Assembly: GCA_029378245.1 (NCBI GenBank)
Contig: JARKIF010000013.1
Location: 1,240,001 to 1,304,000 of the forward strand
DNA: 64,000 nucleotides
Origin: Roridomyces roridus
Lineage: Eukaryota; Basidiomycota; Agaricomycetes; Agaricales; Mycenaceae
Direction of reading: 5' to 3'
A program made the translations under genes and the position numbers. Each line of letters opens with the position of its first letter. Position 1 is the stretch's first letter. Under the pieces are notes generated by a model. That model made no database searches. It had not been told where the DNA came from and worked only from the letters and a program-made list of their open reading frames with translations. Of the stretch, positions 1-9,500 are shown one piece after another.

Positions 1-1136
1 GCCATGATTTTACTACCTAAATTCATGATTCTCGAGCGCCGAATTTATGCATATAATAGACCAATGGAAATCCAGTTTTTTGTCTGAACCTAAACACCGA
101 GTTCTCGGATTTTCCTGCGAGAACGCGGCGCTCAATCGACATGGTTCAAACACAAAGAGAGGTCAATTTAGTCTCCTGAACAGCCTCCCGAGGTCAGATA
201 TATTTTACAGTACGGGTATCGGCACCAGTGCGGGTCGGATCACAGGGGTGATCCGTGCTGACGCATACACCGCTCTCCCTTGGCTCTTCCTCTCCCTTCT
301 GCCTCTATACACATCAAGAAGCCATACCCAAGGACGCCGCTACGTCAATGGAACTTAAACAGAGCCTCAAGAACGTTGAATCCGCTCTCGACGCACTGAA
401 AACGTCGACATTCTCACTTGCCAAGTCAGGAGTCACGTCTGCAGGCATTCAGACGCATCACAACGTGGAATCGGGTGATACACGCAGGAGCGAGGCTGGG
501 GGAGACATATCCGTCGCTGGGACATTGTGGTGCGTCACCTAACTCCTTCACTCTGCCCTTTTCACTGACTGGCTATAGTACTTATTGTATCCACCTGCAA
601 GTCATCCATGGCCGAGCGACTATCCCCTTGGACGACCGGCCCACCGCCTAACGTGTAATAGGAGGCGTGATGGCTTGCATCTGCGTCGCTTCTTGAGCCG
701 AGACCCCCAGCTGCATCCCGTGCAATACCCTCGACTGAATTCTACCTCCACCGTGACCACTGTTCTCCCTACCCCTCTCCCTCGCGGGCTGCGATATCGG
801 TTGCCTGTGGGGGTTGTCCCCGGACCTTTTTCCGGCTGCTGCCTGCTCCCACTGTCGTAGCGCGCATCCGGGACGATCACACATATGATGTGACCGACTC
901 GGCTCTTCCTACTGTCCGTAATCCTAGTCCCATGAATATACAATTTGGAGAGGTTGTCGGGGGATCTATTTGGGGCCCTTTTCATGTTTGAATCAAGTGG
1001 ATCGAGCTGTCCGTTCTTGCAGGAAAAATCAGGAACCATTTGTTTAGGTTCAGAATAAAGTTTTGAATTCTGTTGGGTTCTTATACTGAAAAATTCAGGC
1101 ATCCAAAACTACGAATTTGGGTAGTAAAATCATGGC
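1..1136. mobile_element. Non-autonomous element with long imperfect inverted repeats
   Basis: The first ~260 bases reappear in inverted orientation at about 860-1136. The outermost 17 bases at 1-17 are the exact reverse complement of 1120-1136, and similarity continues inward with substitutions and small indels. The interior (about 260-860) has no recognisable gene. Short open frames on opposite strands at the two ends encode similar peptides (SEPKHRVLGFSCEN against SEPKQMVPDFSCKN) only because the arms are inverted copies. The left end coincides with the window edge, so the true boundary and any target-site duplication cannot be seen. Confidence 0.75.
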
Positions 1137-1218
1137 AGTAGCTGCCGTGGTTGCGGAGATACAAGGCAATCTTTGATCAGTATCCGGGTGCGCGGCAAAT
1201 GGTCAAATCACTGATGTG

Positions 1219-1633
1219 CAGTGATGCTTGAGGGGCGATAGGGCCTCAAGCGATAGGGGCCCTATCTGGCCCTAAATTAGGGCCCTATCGAGTCTGGGGT
1301 CAAGTCATAGGCCCTATTGAGGTCCTAAATCTTATCTTATCTTATCTTCACGTGACATTACAGAGACCAGGAGCCTCTGAGACACCTTGGAAACGGGGAG
1401 GTAACAGAGGAGCAAGAACTCACAGCCATCAATGCAACTGCAGAGTAGATGGAGCCGCAGAAATCAACATATCAGAGCATATCAGAGAATCAAACCCATC
1501 ACGGACCTATTTCCTTTTTTGGCCACCCGCCTCGATAGGGCCCTATCGCGGGGCCCTATTTATAGGGGATTAGGGCCTCATAGGGCCCTATCGGTCGGCG
1601 GGGGTCGATTTAGGGGCCCTATCAGCATCACTG
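1219..1633. mobile_element. hAT-like MITE with perfect 8-bp target-site duplication
   Basis: A 415-bp element begins CAGTGATGCT and ends AGCATCACTG, a perfect 10-bp terminal inverted repeat. It is flanked on both sides by the identical octamer CTGATGTG (1211-1218 and 1634-1641). An 8-bp duplication and a CAGTG-type terminus are hallmarks of hAT-superfamily insertions. Both subterminal regions carry many copies of GATAGGGCC / GGGCCCTATC in both orientations, as expected for transposase-binding subterminal repeats. No coding capacity is visible, so it is non-autonomous. Confidence 0.85.
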
Positions 1634-1908
1634 CTGATGTGCCAACTTTTATGCAAACTGCAATAATTCGGCCGATGTACTACGGCGTGCCTAAGACCAA
1701 TTCAGTGACATGCGAGTCAGTGATAGAAGAACGCACATTCGAGTCCAGTGAGACCGAGCATCCCCAGACAAAATCCGCAGAATATTTGTCGGAGAATGGA
1801 CGATGGGGACGCCGTACTGCCCAGATGCCAATTTTGCTGCAACTGTGCATTACCGATCTGACCCCAGTGGATGGCAGCGAATACGCTGAGCATCACAAAG
1901 ATGAGCCT

Positions 1909-2706
1909 CTAACGAACCCGTTTCTTCTTAGGCTCGAATCCAGCCTGTCCATGAACAAGTGTCGATAGACAGGCTGGTCGATCTGAGTTTGAATTGGGTG
2001 TCTCTTGCTCGTCTGTGCCAGCGGAACCGTCGCCTTTGACGATATAGCCCTGCGAGACATCCTGACCGTTCGTCTACATAGATGCAAATTCCATTTTTAC
2101 CAGCTCCACTGCGTATATGCTCTGAGTACGGGTACGGCGTACATACTGCCTCCCATCGGAGTCCACTTGGGGTGCTTTGACCTTCCGACAAGCGCTGAGA
2201 CTTGCACAAGACTCGAGCGTTGCACAAATCGAGCGCCGCCCGCGTCGCAGAGAAGACGAGAGGCCGAAGATGCCGAGGGACGGGCCAAAGTGGGACACAT
2301 CCTCGTCCACCCGCGTCCGGGCGATGGGGTGATGCGCGAATCGTTGAACGAGCGGGAAACTGTGGTACATGGTCGGCATAGAATCGTATGGGTCGTGGAT
2401 CCGTGGATGCGGGTCACCAAAGTGGGCGGTTGTCGATCACGGTGGCGACGACTACGTACAGCTGTCGGTACAATGAGGCTCCTGTCAAAGAGGAGGAAGA
2501 CTGTGACACACCTGGGGCCTTGGCAACTCCTTCAGCCTCTCCCATACTCTAGACCGCTCCGTCGAGGTTTGTGCTGTATCTTCGGCTTGTGGACCAGCCG
2601 GGATGCTTATGCAGATGTGAGGGTCGGTGGACAAGGAGATCTGGAAGGTCTTGACCGGAGTCTGGGAGTCCGTCGTTGCGGCAAGAAAGGGATGGGAGGA
2701 GAGCAT
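1909..2706 (-). CDS. Possible multi-exon gene or decayed gene, not recognised
   Basis: Several minus-strand open segments can be joined through GT-AG introns. One segment reads TFQISLSTDPHICISIP at about 2510-2650. A short piece reads LYVVVATVIDNRPLW near 2420-2465. A 90-residue segment follows at about 2110-2370, then a tail ending FEPKKKRVR and a stop at 1909-1911. The tail includes a basic stretch like a nuclear localisation signal. No family is recognised, the start is not found, and one junction needs a weak splice site. It may be a pseudogene or chance frames. Confidence 0.25.
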
Positions 2707-3311
2707 AGAGTAGCGAAAGGCAAAGGTTGGGCAAAGGACAGTGATCAGGTATCAAATGCTGGCTTTGCCGAAGTGCCGAATAGCCTTTTATGGTTAAAGC
2801 AATCATTGATCGGGAGCACCACCGGGCTGTCTATCGACAATCTTCATAGAAACAAAGGATTCCGCGCATGTCGCGAGCTTTTGCCCCCGTTTTGAAATGA
2901 AAGCAGGTCCCGCTGTCTCCAACAAACTTTCAGCCGCCTTGCTCAAGAGGCGCAAATGCCCTGCACTTGTCTGAGTCTGCGTGTTTAAAGAGGAAGCATC
3001 TTACAACAGCGGTGGGCCCTGGTCGGTACACAACGTTCCAAGGGGAAGAATTTTGAATTGACCTTCTTGGGAGGATCCTCTGATTGATGCCAAACTACCT
3101 TTTGGGCGCCGGTGCATAATGCAACTCAAAGCGCCGGTGGCGCCTGCCACGAGCAAGTCACGAGGCGGATAATTGAGGACCCGAATTCAATGTACCTCGC
3201 CGTGATACAGAAGGCTAGTAGTCGTGACTTTCCTAATTATGTAAATGGCCATCCCAGCACGTTCTCCTTCCTGTCGAGTAAGATTAGCTCAAAATCGTGC
3301 AAATGAGATAC
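2707..3311. other. Intergenic, nothing recognised
   Basis: No convincing exon, repeat or RNA gene was seen. The open frames present are short and lack domain-like composition. Confidence 0.4.
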
Positions 3312-3952
3312 TCAAACCAAAACGCACGGAAGTTCAAGGAGCGGGACGACGACCGGCCCATGATCCACGCCCAATGAAGACGCCGATAAAGCGACATTGA
3401 GCCACAATCCAGAAAGCCAGCCGCCGGAGAGATAAAATCTAGCCTTTCCCGAAACGATGCCCCAGATGCCGAACGATATGGGGATGCCGTTTTTCAGATT
3501 TTCTTTGACTCGAGCGAGCGGGTACGTGCTGTTGAGGTAAGATAGAGACCGACTGGTGATTTTGACGGAGAATGTCGCTTCCATTTGGAGGGTTGAGCGG
3601 TCAATCCATCCTTTCAGCTTTGAAGGAGATTTCAAGAATGAGGGGTAAGACACAGGGAGAGGCCTGGACGACGTACGATCCAGGTGAAGTCCCAGAGCGG
3701 CAGCTGGATGTCGATGCTCCAGTGGGATGGGTTAAGATGATCCGGGACGGCAGATGCTTGGATGTGCTCTTCCGTCACGGTGCTGCCCACCACCGGTGCG
3801 TCGGACGACTCGTAATAGGTTTCCTGGCCTGCAATCCATTCCGAAAGGTCTATGGACAAGTGGTCAGCGCGTGACGATTCCGACAGTAGTCCCCGCAGTG
3901 GCCCGACAGAGGGACCGGTGTGTGCCAGTGAGACAACTTGCTGAGTGCCCAT
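3312..3952 (-). CDS. Conserved basidiomycete protein of unknown function, two exons
   Basis: Exon 1 (3952-3677) starts at an ATG and reads MGTQQVVSLAHTGPSVGP. It contains the run EWIAGQETYYESSDAPVVG and ends LPLWDFTWI. A 59-bp GT-AG intron (3676-3618, donor GTACGT) joins it in phase 0 to exon 2 (3617-3312), which begins LKGWIDRSTLQMEATFSV. The product is 193 residues. The C-terminal half alternates hydrophobic and polar residues as a beta-rich domain would. I recall similar fungal hypothetical proteins with the same order, but the function is unknown. No signal peptide or membrane helix is obvious. The first ~25 residues could change if a small 5' intron exists. Confidence 0.7.
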
Positions 3953-5038
3953 CAGGGTGAATCGAGTCCGTTCTGAAGCTCACAGGCTTGTTGGCAGCCA
4001 CGTAGAAGTGGCGGCTGTTGTGGGCGCTTGAGAACAGCTATTATGTTACGGATGCAATCATTTACGTGCACGGATCAACTTGATCCCATACAAGCCGGGT
4101 CGTAACGGAACGCGCATCTCTGGGTATGCTTTACGTCCAATATTGATATACAATAAGTAGCACGAGGGAAAAGTGCAGAAATATTTGTCAAATCTAGAGT
4201 ACACAAAATTGGCGTCGCAGATGCACAATTGTACAATCAGCAGGCTCGATTCGAACGGACTTGTTGAGATCAACAATAAGTAGGCATAGATGTGCGGATT
4301 GATTCTCTAAAGGGACACTGGCTGGGGGAGAAATTAAATGGGCGGCCGGCCTGTGATGGGGATGATGCCGAGATGATCTCTGCCACACCGAGCTCCAAGT
4401 TTAAAACTCCGGCGGACTGCCGCGCGGTTCACTCGACTCATTACAAGAAATTCAAACTGAGATTTGGAGAAACGGCAAGTAGTATATGTACTACTAAATT
4501 TGCCGAGATAAGCTAGTCTGTGGCGCGGGCATGTGAAGAGTGGTGTGAATGACAGGCAAAGATATGCTGGCACGGAATGAACCTAGGCCGCTGGACGAAC
4601 TCGAGAGAGAGAGGAAGGCGGCGCCTTCGGCGCGACCGGCATGTGCATGCCGGGAATGTGTAAGCATTACTTATCAGCCGGTGGTCTCTAGACAGTGCAA
4701 TCCGAAGTCTGGATTGTGTCGGACGCGGCCTCTGGCCGCCGGCGCGCTTGATGCATCAAAAGGAATGCATCGCCTTGTGAAGGAAGAGAAAAGGCGGGGA
4801 AGCGAGCCTGCGGCCAGGGCCACGCGACGCGAGACTGGGATGAACCGACCGGCGACGACAAAGCGACCAGACGGACACCCGACGGAGCAACGCTCCAAAA
4901 GCGAAAGCGCGTCCGGCGGGCGCTATTGCGGCGTCGGGCACCCTAACTGGAGCGATGCGAAGTCATCAGGGAAGGAGCGGCGAACGTGAGGAGCAACACA
5001 GAGAAAGGTGTCGGGAATTATGCGAAATTTGATTATAT
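3953..5038. other. Intergenic region next to the retrotransposon
   Basis: This ~1.1 kb has no supported gene. The part nearest 5038 is GC-rich and open in several frames, including a 146-residue plus-strand frame of poor composition, and probably belongs to the 3' non-coding end of the retrotransposon. I could not find a terminal repeat matching the sequence beyond 12320, so the element boundary is unresolved. Confidence 0.4.
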
Positions 5039-6565
5039 TCAACGAGCTGTAATGAAATCTATTTCAGATGCAATCTCGTCTGCTATACCATTGGCCGAAC
5101 AAAATGTCTGTTGTTTGTTAGCCCATGCTTTGGATAAGGCGACTGGGATGACTGTTTCCAGCCGCCGCCAATATATGAGAAAACAGTTCGAGGACCATCC
5201 GCCGATCTTCATGACAATCTGAGGTTCGACGCCCATACAAAGCAAATGTACCGAGCCACCAATACGGAAGCTGTGGCCGAACACCTGCTCGAGTTTGTTG
5301 GCCCTGAATATGTTGCCAATCAATTCGATAAAAGTCGACTTGACGACGGGGCGCCAGCAGCTGCCGTCGCGGAAAGCGAAAAATGGGGAGTCGGGAGGCG
5401 GAGAATGGTTGATGATTAAATGATTATCGAGGGCTGCGACGGGACAAAGGTTGTCGTTGGTGGCCGTCAGAATGAGAGAGCCACCCCGAGATCCGGTAGT
5501 TTTCGTCCAAGGGAGGTGAATAGTTATTACCGAAAGGCCGCTGGCATTAGACCGTGATAGCGATGAGGAACGGGAGACGTCGTGTGATGCATCAAAACCG
5601 TCCAGCTTCCCGATAGTCAATTCCCCGAGACGACGACAACCCCAAAATGCTGGGCATGCAAGAGCCCAAAGAGCTGCACCGCGGGGTGTAGAGATATCGA
5701 GATTGCTGCGTATGCATTGCATATGCTGCTCGGATACAGGTCCCCGCGGTGGACGTGTGAATTTTCCCTCTTTGTCCACAGCACGCAAGACCTTCTTGAC
5801 ACACGCTTCGTCTCCATGCCATGGTGCAAAATTGAGGGCGTGAAAGTAGGCGAGACCAGCCAGCCATCCCTTGGCGCTCTTCAAACCATGCGACCCGATG
5901 GAATCGGCAATCCAGCAAGCCAGCAAAAGAGGATCGGCCGGTGTGCGTAAGGTCTCCGGTATACGACGTGAATAGCAATACTGCGTGAACCGCATCAGCC
6001 CCGCAGCGTAGGTTGAGCGTGTCGTCGGTGCCAATGCGTTGGTCATCTCTGCCAACACGCGAGCTTTGTCGCTCGCCGGGAGGTAGCGGTGATCACTGAC
6101 TTTGGCCAGCCCGTATGGTGAGGTCCACGCGAGAAGACGAGCTGCGGCAGGAGCGTGAGGGCGAAATGGGGAGGGGAGGACCTCATTTCCCGCCTTGGGG
6201 CGACGGGCTTTGTGAATGGAAGGGAACGCCAAAGCGTATGCGCCGGCAGAAACGTCCCGCGCGTATTCCAAATCGTCGAGAGACGGTGTCGTGGACGAGA
6301 TGTGGGGGTGTGCGTAGCCCGATTGGGAAACCGTAGCTTGGGAACGCTCGGCTGTGCCGTTGTCTAGATTGTCCGAAAGGTGTGGTGTGGAAACCGTCTG
6401 CGACGAGACTGAAGCGAGTTTGTCGACTCGTGTTGACTGGATGGGACAATCGTCGGACTGCTTTATGTAAAAGGGGATTACTGAAGAAGCGAGATCTGGC
6501 CGTGGATGGGCGAAAATCCGACTGGAGGTGTCGTGCGGGCAGCTGCGAAAGTGACATGGATGCAA
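5039..6565 (-). CDS. Tyrosine recombinase of the DIRS-like element
   Basis: About 508 residues are open. The C-terminal half shows the tyrosine-recombinase signature: arginine in CRRLGELT, the HxxR box in HSFRIGG, a GGWSSN segment, and the nucleophile tyrosine in FLIYWRRL. The N-terminal core-binding part (ALAPTTRSTYAAGLMRF onward) is typical of recombinases from basidiomycete DIRS elements. It would integrate the circular cDNA by site-specific strand exchange. The frame opens only ~15 bp after the RT-RNase H stop, and its first in-frame ATG is far inside (near AEMTNALAPTT). Translation therefore probably depends on splicing, readthrough or fusion with the upstream gene. All four catalytic boxes are present. 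Confidence 0.85.
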   Translation of the reverse strand: MHPCHFRSCPHDTSSRIFAHPRPDLASSVIPFYIKQSDDCPIQSTRVDKLASVSSQTVSTPHLSDNLDNGTAERSQATVSQSGYAHPHISSTTPSLDDLEYARDVSAGAYALAFPSIHKARRPKAGNEVLPSPFRPHAPAAARLLAWTSPYGLAKVSDHRYLPASDKARVLAEMTNALAPTTRSTYAAGLMRFTQYCYSRRIPETLRTPADPLLLACWIADSIGSHGLKSAKGWLAGLAYFHALNFAPWHGDEACVKKVLRAVDKEGKFTRPPRGPVSEQHMQCIRSNLDISTPRGAALWALACPAFWGCRRLGELTIGKLDGFDASHDVSRSSSLSRSNASGLSVITIHLPWTKTTGSRGGSLILTATNDNLCPVAALDNHLIINHSPPPDSPFFAFRDGSCWRPVVKSTFIELIGNIFRANKLEQVFGHSFRIGGSVHLLCMGVEPQIVMKIGGWSSNCFLIYWRRLETVIPVALSKAWANKQQTFCSANGIADEIASEIDFITAR

Positions 6566-6579
6566 ACGAGATCAAAAAT

Positions 6580-9500
6580 TCAAAGATGATCACATAAAAC
6601 TCTGGCTACTTCTAATGGCAAATCGAAAGAACGGCGTAAAGGAGGGGTGTCTGGTAATGTACCACGAGATAATGAATCTGCGGGGTTCTCTGCCGAAGCA
6701 ATGTAGAGGAAATTGGGAACGATATTATGGAGTAATTGAATCTCCCTCGATCGTCGAACGCAACGATTGAGTGCATCGTTCGAGCTGCGGCCTTTCTCAT
6801 GCGCTCCGATAGCGCCAAAATTATCAGAACGGATGCGCAAATGGGCGTTGCGGAAACCCTCCTGCGCCAACAACATAATCGCCACCTCAATCGCCACGGC
6901 CTCAAGCCACCCGATCTCGCATGTTACGCCCACCTTCAAACGCAGCGCGAACCATTTCTCGCCCAGACATACCCCAATGCCCCAAGATGTCGAAGCGTCG
7001 ACATATATGCCGATATCCTGGAGCGGCGGTCTGGTAAGGAACCGGCCAGCATCGTCGTTGGCGTAGAATTTGAAGGCATTCGATATCGAGGGAAGGTGCG
7101 AGTCGCCCCTCTCGTAGACGAAACAAACATGCACAAGAGTGCCGTGGACCTTCATCAGGTCCCGTCTGGTAACCATGCCCCCAACGAGCACTCTATCCAA
7201 ACGCGCCAGATATTTCAGACATTTCTCCTCGGGCAGCCCGACTGTCTTCTTGGAAAACGACCAGGTGAAACCGATAGAGACAAAGTCGTCTTCGAAGGAT
7301 GTGCCGCACTTTTTCTTGTTCCATGGAACTTGGAGGTCCGAAATGGCGGAAAAGAAATCATTGTAGGAGAAAAGGCGGGATGACAGGAAAAGGATGCCGG
7401 AAATGTCGTCCTCGTAGCGTAAGGTAATACCATCCTTGTCTAAACGCAAGGTCCAAATTCGTGCGACTGCAGATCCCACTTGGCCCGCGTTGCTGCTGGC
7501 TGCGGCGAGTCCGAATGGATGGCAATGATCGATGTAGAAAACACCGTTGAATTGAAAAACAAGGTAAGCCTTATGGCTGGGATGAACGGGGATGGTTCTG
7601 TGAAAGGACTCGATGTCAAAGGCGCATGCGGTGGTGCCCGGGGGAGCATTCGCGATCTAGTAGGTCAAAAATGTCAGCGGAATGCACACCTATCAGATTG
7701 AGAGGAACAGAAAACGACTGCGCCCCGTGTAAGGGTGCATGAAACATGATGCAAGATAGCACACCCGTATGAATGCGTCGGCCATATGCGGCCAAAATAA
7801 AGGAATTGCATCCCGTATAAGGGATCCAATAGTGGCGCACCCCGCATGATGGAGTGCACCGGCCGTATGCAGCCAAACGAATAAAATAGATAAAATGCAT
7901 GCGAACACCCCGTATAAGGGGTGCAAAAAAATGCCCACCCCGTATAAGGAGTGCGCGATCCGTATGCGGCTACCAACAAAATATGGAAAGCACGCCCCGT
8001 ATGAGGGGCGCACAGGCCGTATAATAGCCAGGAAATGGTGGTGCACCCCGTATGAGGAGTGCACAGGCCGTATACAGCCGCAAGCAAAATATAATGAACC
8101 CATATCAGGGCCCACGGTGATACGACTGGTATCCGCACAGGCGTGTAAACAGCGTAAAATCGAGATTTGGTACGCATACCAGCACCCCTCGATCCGGTGG
8201 TAGGATGATAGGAATAGAGCCGAGCTCCGAGCTGCTATTCAAATGTGTTCACAATGCATTGAGAGAGTTTCCAGTACACTACACTTGGCTGTTCGATCAG
8301 GAGTCGGTTGTAGTGACTCAAATAGGCTTCCCGCGGGGACTCAGATATGCGGAGATACAGATATCAAGGAGATACAACAAGCCCAGACAATAGTCAGTGT
8401 TGGTCGAGAGTACAATTGAGTATTCTCTAGAGTTAGCGTGCAGTTGCACAGAGATCAATGTATTAAATCAAGTGGGAGTGCTTTCCTCGAAGAGATAGCC
8501 TCCGCGGAAGTGTCCGAGATGATGTATACAGTTGCTGTTACAGCGGGATGGTGTGTCAAGCGGTTGTTGAGCAATGTGGACTCGAGCCACAGAGTGGTGT
8601 TGCCTTTGCAGTTTAGGATCCGAGAGGAGAGTGACCCCGAGGGGTACTTCGCGGACTGAACATCCAGAAAGGAAATGACAAGTGGGCGAGTCGAACTCGT
8701 GCACTGGTACTAGTGTTTGATCATGTGATCACGGAACGGAGCGGAGCTGCGGCAGACGATCAAAGCGATGATCGGACATCACGGTCTGGACCAGGGCACA
8801 GGGTTGGCCCAGGGTTTCACCGCAGTCATGGCTAGCATGTCAGGATCTGCGCCAAGGCGGAGTTGGACCAATCAGAAGAGCTGTCAAGGAATGACACACA
8901 CGTTGGGAGCCAGAAATAGCCTCGAGGACATAATCAGGGTGATGCACACCCGAGGGAAGGGACAATCTTTAGTCATAGTAGTTTAGACACGCCAAGCATG
9001 TAGAAAAGTATATAAACCCCACGGAACCTGAGGGTACATCATCACATCATGCCCCCCCTTCTAGGGACTCATGGGCATTGGTGTGGTCTTGTGTCTTCCT
9101 CGGAGATTTGTTGATTACATTCTTCTTGGTAGTAGCAATAGAAAAGCATTTGTTTGGGTATAACTGAGGGATCTAAAGTCAGCTATAGACTTCTTGAGTT
9201 GTATTGAGTGTGTCTCCTAAGGGCACTACTCTTCCTACACTTGCATTTAAAGGTACCCGGGCTCTGGTCCAACCTGGGTCAGCTGCAGAAGCATACTTAA
9301 GGGGTAGTGGGTTGCCCTCTGCTCTGTAGTTCCTCTCCATGTTGTATTGGGGTTGTAATTGGTGTGATTTGGTCGATGATAAACAGGAACAGAGTCAATT
9401 GGGACTTGGTGGTTCGGGTCATCGACTCCTCGAACTGGTTCGAGGCTTGTGTTTGGTTTTCAATCTACAATATAAAAAGACTTATTGCTGCATTGCAAAC

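Noticed and set aside
2005..2895. 296-residue plus-strand open frame
   Set aside because: Arg/Cys-rich composition with no domain; the minus strand in the same place shows more protein-like pieces and splice sites.
4549..4989. 146-residue plus frame next to the recombinase
   Set aside because: GC-rich chance frame lying in the probable 3' end of the retrotransposon.
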